A DNA stretch of 64,000 nucleotides from Ectobacillus funiculus (GTDB lineage: Bacteria; Bacillota; Bacilli; Bacillales; Bacillaceae_G): assembly GCF_004138295.1 (NCBI RefSeq), contig NZ_SCFM01000018.1, positions 62,001-126,000 of the forward strand. Reading direction: 5' to 3'. The notes beneath the pieces were generated by a model. It saw nothing but the letters and a program-made list of their open reading frames with translations, was not told where the DNA came from and ran no database searches. Positions 53,693-61,950 of the stretch are shown one piece after another (the first letter of the stretch is position 1; each line of letters opens with the position of its first letter). The position numbers and the translations under genes were made by a program.

Positions 53693-55351
53693 TTACAAAA
53701 CTCTACTTAATTCATCTATAAAAGCTGGTCTTCTCTTATATGCAACGCTTAACTCACGTATAATTCCTTCCGTGCTTTGCTTGCCAGCTATCTTTTCATA
53801 TCCCTTGAGTATCTTGCACACTTTCTGATAACCTGACCTTCCTGATGAAGAATTTGCGACCGATTGTATATACTGCCTATATACCTTAATCACTTCATAC
53901 TCGAACTTACCCACTAGCATATGTGCATATGTTTCTATCTTTCCTGGATCTTCCCTCACAAATTCCATAATTTCATTCAAATCATTTTCTTCTACTATAA
54001 GCTTCAGGTACATATTCTTTCCTTGCCAACCCTTGCTTGTCTTCAGCTCCTGTTTTAGATGCTGATAAAATATATCTTTGTCCCCTACTGTCAGCTCCCT
54101 CAGTTCTTTATAGTATTCAAAATTTCCGTCAAGTAACAATTCTCTTGCTAGCTCCTCTTGCTCTTCTTTCATCGAAAGCTCCTTATAAGCTGTATATCTT
54201 ATCTTCTTCCATCCTGCTACTAAGCCCGCATATCGCTTGTCTTGTTCTTCCCCTTCTAGAGCTAATTCTATAACCTTAGAATAGTTTTTCTCCTTTATAT
54301 GCTTGTTTATATATGATTCTCTAAAGGATGGAAACCCAAGGCTATCTTTCATGAATTGTTCTGCTTCTTCTTCCGTACCGTACTGCTCAATCATTTCAAA
54401 CAATATGTTCAGCATACTTTCAGTGCCATACCTTCCATACTCATCGTAAGAACGGCGACTGATCATTTGCTTAATCTTTATTCTTAGTTCGTTCCTAAAC
54501 TCTTCTACATCAGCAAATTCAGTACATATTGTCAGTACATCAATCTGGAAGTCATCCCATCCTTGAAACATCTTATCTTCACTAAGAGCTAATAACTTAT
54601 AGAATGCTTTTTCTATTAGATTCACATCTGACCTATCAATTGCCTCGATAGTTCTTCTTATCATATCAATCACTTCTGTAACTAAGGTACCTATTTCTCC
54701 ATTAGAATCATCTGCATACTGAAAGGCTTCAATACTCTCTTCCAACAGTAAAGATGCTAGATCTAAAGCAGATATTGGATTATCTACGTCGTCTTCTATC
54801 CTCTCTAATAAGCCCTCCAGCTCGCTCACAAAATCATAGACTTCCCTATACGCAATAAACCCTTCTCTCCCCGTATACTTATTCACGATAGACTGCAGAA
54901 GCCTTTTGTATTGCTCACCCCCCAGCATACCCTCATTTTTCTGGTACGTAGCAATGAGGCCGTTTCTCAAAGTTTTATCCTTTTGGCTTATATCTATGAT
55001 AATATTGATTAGCTCTTCTTTTGAAAGACTGTTTAAAACCTCCCGTATCTCAGGCAGCTTTTCCTCCTCGCTTCCGTTCCCGTTTAGCATCTCTGCTAGT
55101 TCGAAGTAGGCAGCCACTTGATGCTTGCAGACTGGTCCAAATTCATAAGGGCAATCACAATCAGAGTGCAATATTTCCCCGTTTTTATCTATCTTCACAA
55201 TAACCTCATACACTTCATTCCCTTCAACCTCGAATATGTATTCATAATCTTCTAGCCTGTATACTTCCACTATATTTCCTGCCTGATAATAGTCGTATCC
55301 CCTGTCTACAATCACTGCATCAATACGACGTTCAAAATCATTTATATTCAT
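53693..55351 (-). CDS. SWIM zinc-finger protein
   Basis: The protein has 552 residues. The SWIM motif CxCx(n)CxH is at about residues 58-72 ('DCDCPYEFGPVCKHQVAAYF'). The rest is a long all-helical region with TPR-like periodicity, for example 'LLEESIEAFQYADD' and 'FYKLLALSEDKMFQGW', that ends 'RRPAFIDELSRVL'. Bacterial SWIM proteins of this layout often occur beside SNF2-type helicases, but none is here. DNA or protein binding is likely, with no enzymatic activity evident. It is monocistronic. A small inverted repeat (TTAGCG-N9-CGCTAA, 55415-55435) lies 65-85 bp upstream and could be an operator. Confidence 0.8.
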   Translation of the reverse strand: MNINDFERRIDAVIVDRGYDYYQAGNIVEVYRLEDYEYIFEVEGNEVYEVIVKIDKNGEILHSDCDCPYEFGPVCKHQVAAYFELAEMLNGNGSEEEKLPEIREVLNSLSKEELINIIIDISQKDKTLRNGLIATYQKNEGMLGGEQYKRLLQSIVNKYTGREGFIAYREVYDFVSELEGLLERIEDDVDNPISALDLASLLLEESIEAFQYADDSNGEIGTLVTEVIDMIRRTIEAIDRSDVNLIEKAFYKLLALSEDKMFQGWDDFQIDVLTICTEFADVEEFRNELRIKIKQMISRRSYDEYGRYGTESMLNILFEMIEQYGTEEEAEQFMKDSLGFPSFRESYINKHIKEKNYSKVIELALEGEEQDKRYAGLVAGWKKIRYTAYKELSMKEEQEELARELLLDGNFEYYKELRELTVGDKDIFYQHLKQELKTSKGWQGKNMYLKLIVEENDLNEIMEFVREDPGKIETYAHMLVGKFEYEVIKVYRQYIQSVANSSSGRSGYQKVCKILKGYEKIAGKQSTEGIIRELSVAYKRRPAFIDELSRVL

Positions 55352-55571
55352 CTCCTGCTCCTCACTGTCTCTAACTCCACATTTCTTTAAAAGAGACCTT
55401 ATACTATTTCTATTAGCGGTACATTTTCGCTAATCCCATTCTCTTCGGTGAGTAGGGGCAATCAATTCTTTCTTACTCACTCATTATACTAATTAAAAAT
55501 TTTTTCAAAAACTTGCAGGGTTTATGGATAGATGCACCGTCTAAGAAAGTAGGGAGAAAAGAGGTGATGCA

Positions 55572-55814
55572 ATGGAGGAGGAACAACGGCTTATACAGGA
55601 CATTTTACGGGGGATGCCTACTTTTATCGGAGAAGCACCTACAATTCACACGGAACAGCAAATTCTTTTGGTTTCCGCAATATATGTACTAGTATCCATG
55701 TTCAATACGTATAATTTTAAAAATTATATAAACTATAGAAGCTACTTTGTTTATAGTAGGATATATACCGTGATAGCATGTATCACGTATACAATTGAGG
55801 AGGTGAGAACATGA
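55572..55814 (+). CDS. Hypothetical protein (80 aa), first gene of a two-gene unit
   Basis: ATG 55572 follows AGAGGTGATGCA. The product (MEEEQRLIQDILRGMPTFIG, then EAPTIHTEQQILLVSAIYVL and a Tyr/Asn-rich segment) has one hydrophobic stretch (about residues 30-45). Its TGA overlaps the ATG of the next gene (ACATGA), so the two are coupled. I do not recognise a family. Confidence 0.6.
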   Translation: MEEEQRLIQDILRGMPTFIGEAPTIHTEQQILLVSAIYVLVSMFNTYNFKNYINYRSYFVYSRIYTVIACITYTIEEVRT

Positions 55815-55981
55815 AGCTTATTATTATACTGATCATTGCTTATTTCGCTTATCGATACTTCTCTAAAAAGAAAAAAAAGCACAAAAGCCATGGCAGCTAT
55901 GGACATAAAACTTATAAAAGTTCAAGCCACGGCAGTTCAGGCAGCTTTTTCTCTAGTGGGGGAGGAAGTTTTGGCAGCTAA
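55811..55981 (+). CDS. Small membrane protein with Lys and Gly/Ser/His-rich tail (56 aa)
   Basis: ATG 55811 overlaps the previous stop codon and has GAGGTGAGAAC as SD. An N-terminal helix MKLIIILIIAYFAYRYF spans the membrane. A block of lysines (SKKKKKHK) follows, then a low-complexity tail (SHGSYGHKTYKSSSHGSSG, ending GGGSFGS). The tail resembles the glycine/serine ends of TPM-domain and stress membrane proteins, but the domain itself is absent. By the positive-inside rule the tail is in the cytoplasm. Function unknown. Confidence 0.65.
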   Translation: MKLIIILIIAYFAYRYFSKKKKKHKSHGSYGHKTYKSSSHGSSGSFFSSGGGSFGS

Positions 55982-55994
55982 TGCTTCTCGGAGG

Positions 55995-56085
55995 AAACTT
56001 AGCTAGGTGAAGACAGAAGCCCAGTTATCCTTACACTATATTCTATATCGAATGACTTTTAGCTAGAAACTCCTATAGTATACAA
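55995..56085 (+). repeat. Dispersed intergenic repeat, copy 14 (decayed)
   Basis: TTAGCTAGGTGAAGACAGAA, CCTTACACTATATTC, ATATCGAATGAC and TTTTAGCTAGAAACTC. It is the most degenerate of the accepted copies, followed by a small hairpin. Confidence 0.65.
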
Positions 56086-56091
56086 AGTCCA

Positions 56092-56120
56092 GTGCCCCTC
56101 TGTATTTGGGGCTTATTTTA
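56092..56120 (+). terminator. Terminator of the 55572-55981 unit
   Basis: GCCCC (56094-56098) pairs with GGGGC (56108-56112) and is followed by TTATTTTA. Short stem, modest support. Confidence 0.45.
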
Positions 56121-56310
56121 TTAATATTACGGATTATGTTCTTTGGCCCTTCTAGTATTTTCCTACAAGTAATAATTATGCCCATATTCTTATCCTCTCA
56201 TAAATACCTTCACCACAATGGATTTTCATTAAACTTCACTGCAAAATACAATTATTTTTCCTTCTCTTTGTACACTCTAAAAACATCTTAATAATGAGGA
56301 GGGAGTACAT

Positions 56311-56451
56311 ATGGATGAGCAATGCTTTTATTGTAACCAAGCTATAGAAGAAAAGTATCATCATGGGGTTTTCGTCATGCAAAATGAACATGTAGAAAAA
56401 CCTCTTTGTCAGGATTGCTATAAGGAATGGCTCGAGGGAATGAAAGAATAG
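56311..56451 (+). CDS. 46-aa zinc-ribbon protein, paralogue A
   Basis: ATG 56311 follows GAGGAGGGAG. The product MDEQCFYCNQAIEEKYHHGV, then FVMQNEHVEKPLCQDCYKEW and LEGMKE, has CFYC and CQDC (CxxC...CxxC), enough for one zinc site, plus a central HH. The paralogue at 59340 is identical from 'EKYHHGVFVMQNEHVEKPLC' and differs only near the ends. The DNA is similar for about 100 bp upstream as well (TTTGTACAC.CTAAAAACATCTTAA). Such proteins often bind other proteins or nucleic acids. Role unknown; the pair brackets ahpCF. Confidence 0.75.
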   Translation: MDEQCFYCNQAIEEKYHHGVFVMQNEHVEKPLCQDCYKEWLEGMKE

Positions 56452-56642
56452 TCAATTTACTTCTATTTTAAAGCTAAGACAACAACAGATTTTACGTTAT
56501 TGCATCAATTTTATGATAAGGAACCTGCCTGCACTAGCTACTAGTATCTCTTTGAAATGTTTATTTCAACAAATCATGGAAAATTTGAGCATTTTTCTTG
56601 ATAGAATAACCACTCTATATAATAATGAGAATAGATATCGAA

Positions 56643-56731
56643 TTAGAATTATTATAATTAATTCAAGTATTCCTCTTGACTTAAATAATAAATTCTATAT
56701 AATAATAAATATCTAATTAGAATTATTATAG
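56643..56731 (+). promoter_or_regulatory. PerR-controlled promoter of ahpCF
   Basis: Two PerR boxes, TTAGAATTATTATAA (56643-56657) and TTAGAATTATTATAG (56717-56731), each one or two bases from the TTATAATNATTATAA consensus, flank a promoter with TTGACT (56676-56681) and TATAAT (56698-56703), 16 bp apart. PerR binding at both would repress until peroxide oxidises it. The remainder of the 353-bp gap is AT-rich. Confidence 0.85.
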
Positions 56732-56804
56732 TTAACTGGAATATTTACTGTATTCCCTAAGCAAGCTATATAATTCTCAAACCACACTTAGGAGGAATTT
56801 GATT

Positions 56805-57368
56805 ATGTCTCTAATTGGAAAAGAAGTATTACCATTCTCAGCAAAAGCTTTTCGTAACGGTGAGTTTATCGATGTTACAGAAGAAAACTTTAAAGGTAAA
56901 TGGAGTGTCGTTTGCTTTTACCCAGCAGATTTCACATTCGTATGCCCTACTGAACTTGAAGACCTGCAAAACCAATATGCAACTTTAAAAGACATGGGAG
57001 CTGAAGTATATTCTGTTTCCACTGATACACATTTTACACACAAAGCATGGCACGATCACTCAGAAGCGATTGGCAAAATCGAGTACGTTATGATTGGTGA
57101 CCCTTCACAAAAGATTTCTCGCAACTTCGATGTACTAGACGAAGAAGAAGGCCTTGCTGATCGCGGTACATTCATCATCGATCCAGACGGTATCATCCAA
57201 ACTGTTGAAATTAATGCAGGCGGCATCGGCCGTGATGCAAGCACAGTTGTTAGCAAACTTAAGGCTGCACAATATGTTCGCAACAATCCAGGTGAAGTTT
57301 GCCCGGCTAAATGGCAAGAAGGTGCTGCAACATTAAAGCCAAGCCTTGATCTTGTAGGCAAGATTTAA
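56805..57368 (+). CDS. ahpC: Alkyl hydroperoxide reductase subunit C (peroxiredoxin)
   Basis: The protein has 187 residues from ATG 56805 (SD TAGGAGGAA). The peroxidatic Cys is in '[17 protein letters not shown]' (about residue 47) and the resolving Cys in '[14 protein letters not shown]' (about residue 166), typical 2-Cys AhpC. It reduces H2O2 and organic peroxides in the cytoplasm, recycled by AhpF 35 bp downstream. The operon lies under PerR. Confidence 0.96.
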   Translation: MSLIGKEVLPFSAKAFRNGEFIDVTEENFKGKWSVVCFYPADFTFVCPTELEDLQNQYATLKDMGAEVYSVSTDTHFTHKAWHDHSEAIGKIEYVMIGDPSQKISRNFDVLDEEEGLADRGTFIIDPDGIIQTVEINAGGIGRDASTVVSKLKAAQYVRNNPGEVCPAKWQEGAATLKPSLDLVGKI

Positions 57369-57403
57369 GCAGAACCGTCAATAACCTTTAAGGAGAACAA
57401 ATA

Positions 57404-58933
57404 ATGATACTAGATGCAGATATAAAAGCACAATTAGCCCAATATCTTCCGTTGATGGAGGGCGATGTGCTGCTAAAAGTTAGTGCAGGATCAGACGACG
57501 TATCTCGTGACATGCTGGCTCTAGTGGATGAATTGGCCAGCATGTCATCCCAAATTAAGGTAGAACAAACGCAATTACCGAGAACACCGAGCTTTAGTGT
57601 GAATCGCGCTGGCGAAGACACTGGAATAACTTTTGCTGGTATCCCTTTAGGACATGAATTTACTTCATTAGTACTAGCTCTGCTGCAGGTTAGCGGAAGA
57701 GCTCCAAAGGTTGATCAGAAGGCAATCGAGCAAATTAAAAGCATTAAAGGCGAATATCATTTCGAGTCTTACATCAGCCTAACATGCCACAACTGTCCTG
57801 ATGTTGTGCAGGCGCTGAACGTGATGAGCGTCCTCAATCCTGGCATTACACATACCATGATTGACGGTGCTGCGTTCAAGCAGGAAGTAGAAAGCAAAGA
57901 TATCATGGCAGTTCCAACTGTTTACCTAAATGGTGAATCCTTTGGCAGCGGCCGTATGACATTGGAAGAGATCCTTGCGAAGATGGGTAATGCTCCAGAC
58001 GCATCAGAGTTTGCTGATAAAGAGCCATACGATGTGCTTGTTGTCGGCGGCGGCCCAGCTGGTGCAAGTGCAGCAATTTATGCGGCACGCAAAGGAATTC
58101 GCACAGGTATTGTTGCTGAACGCTTCGGCGGTCAGGTCATGGACACTATGGGCATCGAGAACTTTATCAGTGTAAAATACACTGAAGGTCCTAAGCTCGT
58201 AGCAAGCCTTGAAGAACATGTAAAAGAATACGGCATTGATGTAATGAACTTACAGCGTGCTAAACGTTTAGAAAAGAAGGATCTTATTGAGCTTGAACTC
58301 GAAAACGGCGCTGTTCTAAAAAGTAAGACTGTAATCCTTTCAACAGGTGCTCGTTGGCGCAATATTGGTGTACCTGGTGAAGCTGAGTTCAAAAACAAAG
58401 GTGTGGCATACTGCCCTCACTGTGACGGTCCATTATTTACAGGAAAGCGAGTAGCGGTTATTGGCGGCGGTAATTCCGGCGTTGAAGCAGCAATCGATCT
58501 CGCAGGTATTGTCAAACATGTAACTGTCCTTGAGTTTGCACCAGAGCTGAAGGCTGATGCTGTACTGCAGGATCGTCTTTACAGCCTGCCAAATGTCACT
58601 GTCTTAAAAAACGTTCAAACAAAAGAGATTACCGGTACTGACAAAGTAAATGGTATTAGCTATGTTGATCGTGAGACAGAAGCAACTCAGCATGTTGAAT
58701 TAGAAGGTGTGTTTGTTCAGATTGGTCTTGTACCAAACACTGATTGGTTAGGCGAAACAGTTGAACGCACTCGCGTCGGTGAAATCGTTACAGATAAACA
58801 TGGCGCTACGAACATACCTGGAGTATTTGCTGCAGGTGACTGTACAAATAGCCCATATAAACAGATCATTATTTCTATGGGATCAGGTGCAAATGCAGCC
58901 TTAGGTGCATTCGATTATCTAATCCGAAATTAA
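57404..58933 (+). CDS. ahpF: Alkyl hydroperoxide reductase subunit F
   Basis: The protein has 509 residues. The N-terminal double thioredoxin-like domain has '[15 protein letters not shown]' (CxxC, about residues 126-140). The FAD domain starts at '[20 protein letters not shown]' (about 210-229), the redox-active disulfide is '[11 protein letters not shown]' (about 337-347), and the NADH site is '[19 protein letters not shown]'. It transfers electrons from NADH to AhpC. The start ATG follows AAGGAGAAC. A long, strong terminator is immediately downstream. Confidence 0.96.
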   Translation: MILDADIKAQLAQYLPLMEGDVLLKVSAGSDDVSRDMLALVDELASMSSQIKVEQTQLPRTPSFSVNRAGEDTGITFAGIPLGHEFTSLVLALLQVSGRAPKVDQKAIEQIKSIKGEYHFESYISLTCHNCPDVVQALNVMSVLNPGITHTMIDGAAFKQEVESKDIMAVPTVYLNGESFGSGRMTLEEILAKMGNAPDASEFADKEPYDVLVVGGGPAGASAAIYAARKGIRTGIVAERFGGQVMDTMGIENFISVKYTEGPKLVASLEEHVKEYGIDVMNLQRAKRLEKKDLIELELENGAVLKSKTVILSTGARWRNIGVPGEAEFKNKGVAYCPHCDGPLFTGKRVAVIGGGNSGVEAAIDLAGIVKHVTVLEFAPELKADAVLQDRLYSLPNVTVLKNVQTKEITGTDKVNGISYVDRETEATQHVELEGVFVQIGLVPNTDWLGETVERTRVGEIVTDKHGATNIPGVFAAGDCTNSPYKQIIISMGSGANAALGAFDYLIRN

Positions 58934-58995
58934 TGAACAGAAAGCAGGTCGCTTTGCTATCCTACCGATAGTAAAGCGACTTTCTTTCTGTTCTG
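58934..58995 (+). terminator. Terminator of ahpCF
   Basis: GAACAGAAAG...TCGCTTT...CTATC pairs with GATAG...AAAGCGA...CTTTCTGTTC. It is a long interrupted stem starting at the stop codon. Confidence 0.75.
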
Positions 58996-59087
58996 GAATT
59001 TATCTAGTGAATGTTCACACTACAGATATCCTTCACAAATAGTTTATTAATTTCGCCTTTAAATAATCCGAAGCACGAAACAGCACT

Positions 59088-59174
59088 TGAAGTTGCACTT
59101 ATACTGTATTCCTAAAATTTCTCACGACGTCGAATTGTCTTCTAGCTAGAAATTTATACTTTCTTACAGTGTTA
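59088..59174 (+). repeat. Dispersed intergenic repeat, copy 15 (5' truncated)
   Basis: GAAGTTGCACTTATACTG, TATTCCTAAAATTTCTCACG, ACGTCGAATTGTC and TTCTAGCTAGAAATTTATAC, ending TTACAGTGTTAG. Like copy 14, it lies upstream of a zinc-ribbon gene. The 406-bp gap otherwise holds only the ahpCF terminator and AT-rich leader DNA. Confidence 0.88.
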
Positions 59175-59339
59175 GAAAAACAGCCCCTTTAGGCATCCAT
59201 ATATTGTTATCATTCCTCTAAGTAAATACCTTTAAATCGATTCATTCCCATTCAACCTCACTCAAAAAATACAATATATTATTATTTTCCTCCTACTTTG
59301 TACACCCTAAAAACATCTTAACAAGAGGAGGAAATATAT

Positions 59340-59480
59340 ATGAATGAGCAATGCTTTTATTGTGCCGATGTTATAGACGAAAAGTATCATCATGGGGTTT
59401 TCGTCATGCAAAATGAACATGTGGAAAAGCCCCTTTGTCCGGATTGTTATAAAGAATGGCTCGAGGGAATCAAAGAGTAG
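59340..59480 (+). CDS. 46-aa zinc-ribbon protein, paralogue B
   Basis: ATG 59340 follows GAGGAGGAAA. The product MNEQCFYCADVIDEKYHHGV, then FVMQNEHVEKPLCPDCYKEW and LEGIKE, keeps both CxxC pairs. The high DNA identity to 56311-56451, including promoter-proximal DNA, indicates a recent duplication across the ahpCF locus. It has its own terminator (59508-59537). Unknown function; zinc binding inferred. Confidence 0.75.
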   Translation: MNEQCFYCADVIDEKYHHGVFVMQNEHVEKPLCPDCYKEWLEGIKE

Positions 59481-59507
59481 TCAGTCAAAGACTAATTAAG
59501 GGCATAA

Positions 59508-59537
59508 AAAAGAACCAGTGATTGCTGGTTCTTTTAA
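59508..59537. terminator. Terminator of zinc-ribbon gene B
   Basis: AAAGAACCAG pairs with CTGGTTCTTT around TGATTG and is followed by TAAAATTGG. A-runs on the left allow use from the minus strand for gntP, about 100 nt away. Confidence 0.75.
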
Positions 59538-59641
59538 AATTGGTTTAATTTTCTATATCCTCCTAATGACCTGCTTGTTTCTTCAGTAACAGATTTTAAA
59601 AAGTAGTTCAGACAATAACTTTATAAACATCTCGTTCAAAA

Positions 59642-61000
59642 TTAAATGAATATATCAAGTAATAAAACCATAGCAAAAGCAACGAACGATAGAATGGTTT
59701 CCATAACAGTCCAAGTTTTTAATGTGTCCTGAACGGAAGTATTAAAGTACTCTTTAACAAGCCAGAATCCAGAATCATTAACATGGGATAGCATGATAGA
59801 GCCGGCTCCTACTGAAAGAACTAATAATTCAGGACTCACACCAGGCATAGTTGCGGCAATAGGTGCTACAATTCCCGCTGCGGTCGTCATCGCAACCGTA
59901 GCAGATCCTACAGCAGCACGAATTAATCCAGCGATGAAAAATCCTAATATAATAGGAGAAAGATGTGCATCGTTAGCAAGTTCAGCAATAGCATTCCCTA
60001 CCCCACTGGCTGTTAATACTTTGTTGAAACCACCGCCAGCACCGATAAGTAATACAATAGAAGCTACCGGTCCTAAACAGTCATTCGTAAATTTTAAAAG
60101 CTGTTTTCCGTTGAACCCGCGAGCAAATCCAAAGGAGTAAAAAGCAAACGTTAAAGAAAGAAGAAGAGCTACAAGCGGACTGCCGATAAAATCAACAACT
60201 TGTCGGAATGTATTTTCAGCTGGTAAATTAATATCCACGATTGTCGCAAATAACATTAGAATAACAGGAAGAAGGATAGTGAAAATAGTAATTCCAAAAC
60301 CAGGTAAATCCTTGCGTTCTGATTCTGTAAATTGCTGTACCATTTCAGGTTTAGGTTCTGCTTTAATTCTCTTTGCGATAAAAGAACCATAAATTGGACC
60401 AGCTACAGCTGCAGCAGGAAAAGCCACAATTAATGCTAGGAGAATCGTTTGTCCTAAATCTGCTTTGAAAATATTTACTGCCAGCATCGCCGCAGGATGG
60501 GGAGGAACAAGGCTGTGAACAACCGCAAGACCTGCAACTAACGAAAGACCAATTTTAATTAGAGAGGTACCAGTATGTTTAGCAATTACAAATACAAGCG
60601 GGAATAATAAGACCACTCCGACCTGTATAAACACTGGAATTCCACAAATAACTGCTACAACCATCATCGCCCAATGCACATTCTTTTCACCAAAAGCTTT
60701 AACAAGGGTTCGGGCAACTTGTTCTGCCCCTCCTGATTCAGCCATCATCTTTCCAAGCATGGTTCCAAGACCCAAAACAATAGCGATAAAACCTAAAACG
60801 CCGGCGACACCCTCTTGAAATGAAGTGACAATATCAGATAATTTCATTCCAGATATTAAGCCCATAAATAACGCCGCAAAGATAAGGGCTACGAAAGGAT
60901 TGGTATTGAACTTAGCTATTAATACAATCAAACCTATAATTGCAATAACCGCATACAACAAAAGACTAACATTATGACTTAAACCAAAAATCGAATCCAT
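59642..61000 (-). CDS. GntP-family gluconate/glycerate permease
   Basis: The protein has 452 residues with about 12-14 membrane helices. GntP signatures are 'VALIFAALFMGLISGMKLSD' (about residues 37-56), 'LGLGTMLGKMMAESGGAEQV' (about 76-95) and 'HSLVPPHPAAMLAVNIFKAD' (about 160-179). It imports gluconate, glycerate or related sugar acids by proton symport. SD AGGGGGTC precedes the ATG. A truncated GarR-like gene upstream on the same strand suggests the former operon handled tartronate semialdehyde/glycerate. A GntR-operator-like TTGTATACAA lies about 580 bp upstream. Confidence 0.9.
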   Translation of the reverse strand: MDSIFGLSHNVSLLLYAVIAIIGLIVLIAKFNTNPFVALIFAALFMGLISGMKLSDIVTSFQEGVAGVLGFIAIVLGLGTMLGKMMAESGGAEQVARTLVKAFGEKNVHWAMMVVAVICGIPVFIQVGVVLLFPLVFVIAKHTGTSLIKIGLSLVAGLAVVHSLVPPHPAAMLAVNIFKADLGQTILLALIVAFPAAAVAGPIYGSFIAKRIKAEPKPEMVQQFTESERKDLPGFGITIFTILLPVILMLFATIVDINLPAENTFRQVVDFIGSPLVALLLSLTFAFYSFGFARGFNGKQLLKFTNDCLGPVASIVLLIGAGGGFNKVLTASGVGNAIAELANDAHLSPIILGFFIAGLIRAAVGSATVAMTTAAGIVAPIAATMPGVSPELLVLSVGAGSIMLSHVNDSGFWLVKEYFNTSVQDTLKTWTVMETILSFVAFAMVLLLDIFI

Positions 61001-61290
61001 TGCTATGACCCCCTGGTCTATTTATAAAATTGTTTATTTCTTCTCTTTAAATGAAGTACTACTTTTGTTTTCTTGATGTTTCAGATTGCTGTAGCTCTTT
61101 TTATCCTGAGACCTTTTGTTCGATATTATTAGATATAATAGCAACTTTAGCTTGAATAGAGATTGATTATCCTAGCGTTCCTTATTGGAAAACAACCTAA
61201 CAAATTTAGTCATTACAGGTTCCATAGACTGCTGCATATCTGACATAAGGCATCTGATTATTCCTTTGTATCCGTTTTCAAATAATAGAA

Positions 61291-61416
61291 TCACAAACTA
61301 TCAATGGCTTCTTTATTTACATCGTACACGCTTACATTATAGCCGGCCTTGATAACATTTAATGACATAGGTTTCCCCATGATACCTAATCCGATAAAAC
61401 CGATGTTGTTTTTCAT
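61291..61416 (-). pseudogene. Truncated GarR/GlxR-like 3-hydroxyacid dehydrogenase (N-terminal 41 codons)
   Basis: ATG 61416 with a perfect GGGGGGAA site starts MKNNIGFIGLGIMGKPMSLN, then VIKAGYNVSVYDVNKEAIDS and L before a TGA. 'GFIGLGIMGKPM' is the NAD-binding start of 2-hydroxy-3-oxopropionate reductase (about 290 residues). The remaining 85% is missing. Between here and gntP (61001-61290) no further homologous frame is visible. It is a deletion remnant that still has its start site. Confidence 0.75.
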
Positions 61417-61504
61417 CTGTATTCCCCCCAAATCTCCTAATTTAATGGATTCCTTTTAGTTAACTTGATTGATACTCCTAACTCAACGACATTTACAGTT
61501 AATA

Positions 61505-61518
61505 GAGTATCCGCTTAC
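61505..61518 (-). promoter_or_regulatory. cre-like site upstream of the garR remnant
   Basis: Reverse strand TGTAAGCGGATACT deviates from cre at two positions. It lies about 90 bp upstream of the garR-like start codon. Weak support. Confidence 0.35.
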
Positions 61519-61580
61519 ATTGATATGCATTCAAGCTTTTAAGTAGCTTACGTTTCACATTGTACACGTTAATTTATTTT

Positions 61581-61590
61581 TTGTATACAA
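61581..61590. promoter_or_regulatory. GntR-operator-like palindrome
   Basis: TTGTATACAA is the core of the B. subtilis gnt operator (ACTTGTATACAAGT). A related TTGTACACG lies 22 bp to the left (61559-61567). It is well placed to control the garR-gntP unit. No GntR regulator gene is in the window. Confidence 0.4.
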
Positions 61591-61624
61591 TTTTATTTAA
61601 AAAGTATGCATAATTTTGATAAAT

Positions 61625-61743
61625 CTAAAAAAACTCGCCGATTGGCGAGTCAGAGGCGTAGTTGCACGTATACTGTGTTACTAAAATTCCCAAATACATC
61701 GAATGACTTCTAGCTAGAAACTTATACTTTCTCACAATATAAT
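61625..61743 (+). repeat. Dispersed intergenic repeat, copy 16 (short 5' part)
   Basis: AAAAAACTCGCCGATTGGCG joins AGTCAGAGGCGTAGTTGCAC directly, skipping the GCC...GGGCGAAG part, then TATACTGTGTTAC, ATACATCGAATGAC and TTCTAGCTAGAAACTTATAC. Confidence 0.85.
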
Positions 61744-61744
61744 A

Positions 61745-61787
61745 AAAGTCCATGCGGCTCAAGAACTTGCCACATGGACTGTTTTAT
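61745..61787 (-). terminator. Terminator of the ABC exporter gene (bidirectional)
   Basis: AGTCCATGCGGC pairs with GCCACATGGACT and is followed by TTTTATTTC on the right and by TTTTATTA on the minus strand. It lies about 165 nt from the ABC gene stop codon. Confidence 0.6.
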
Positions 61788-61950
61788 TTCTATAGTTGCT
61801 GCATACAAAATAACGAAAGATTTTTCGCATAGATCTGGAATCAGTACAGAGTCCATAGATGCAACGATGCTATTTGTCTGATTCTTTCACACTTCTTCAA
61901 CAAGCTCAGATAAAGAATCATTCCTCTGAAAAGCTCTGACAGCATTATAA

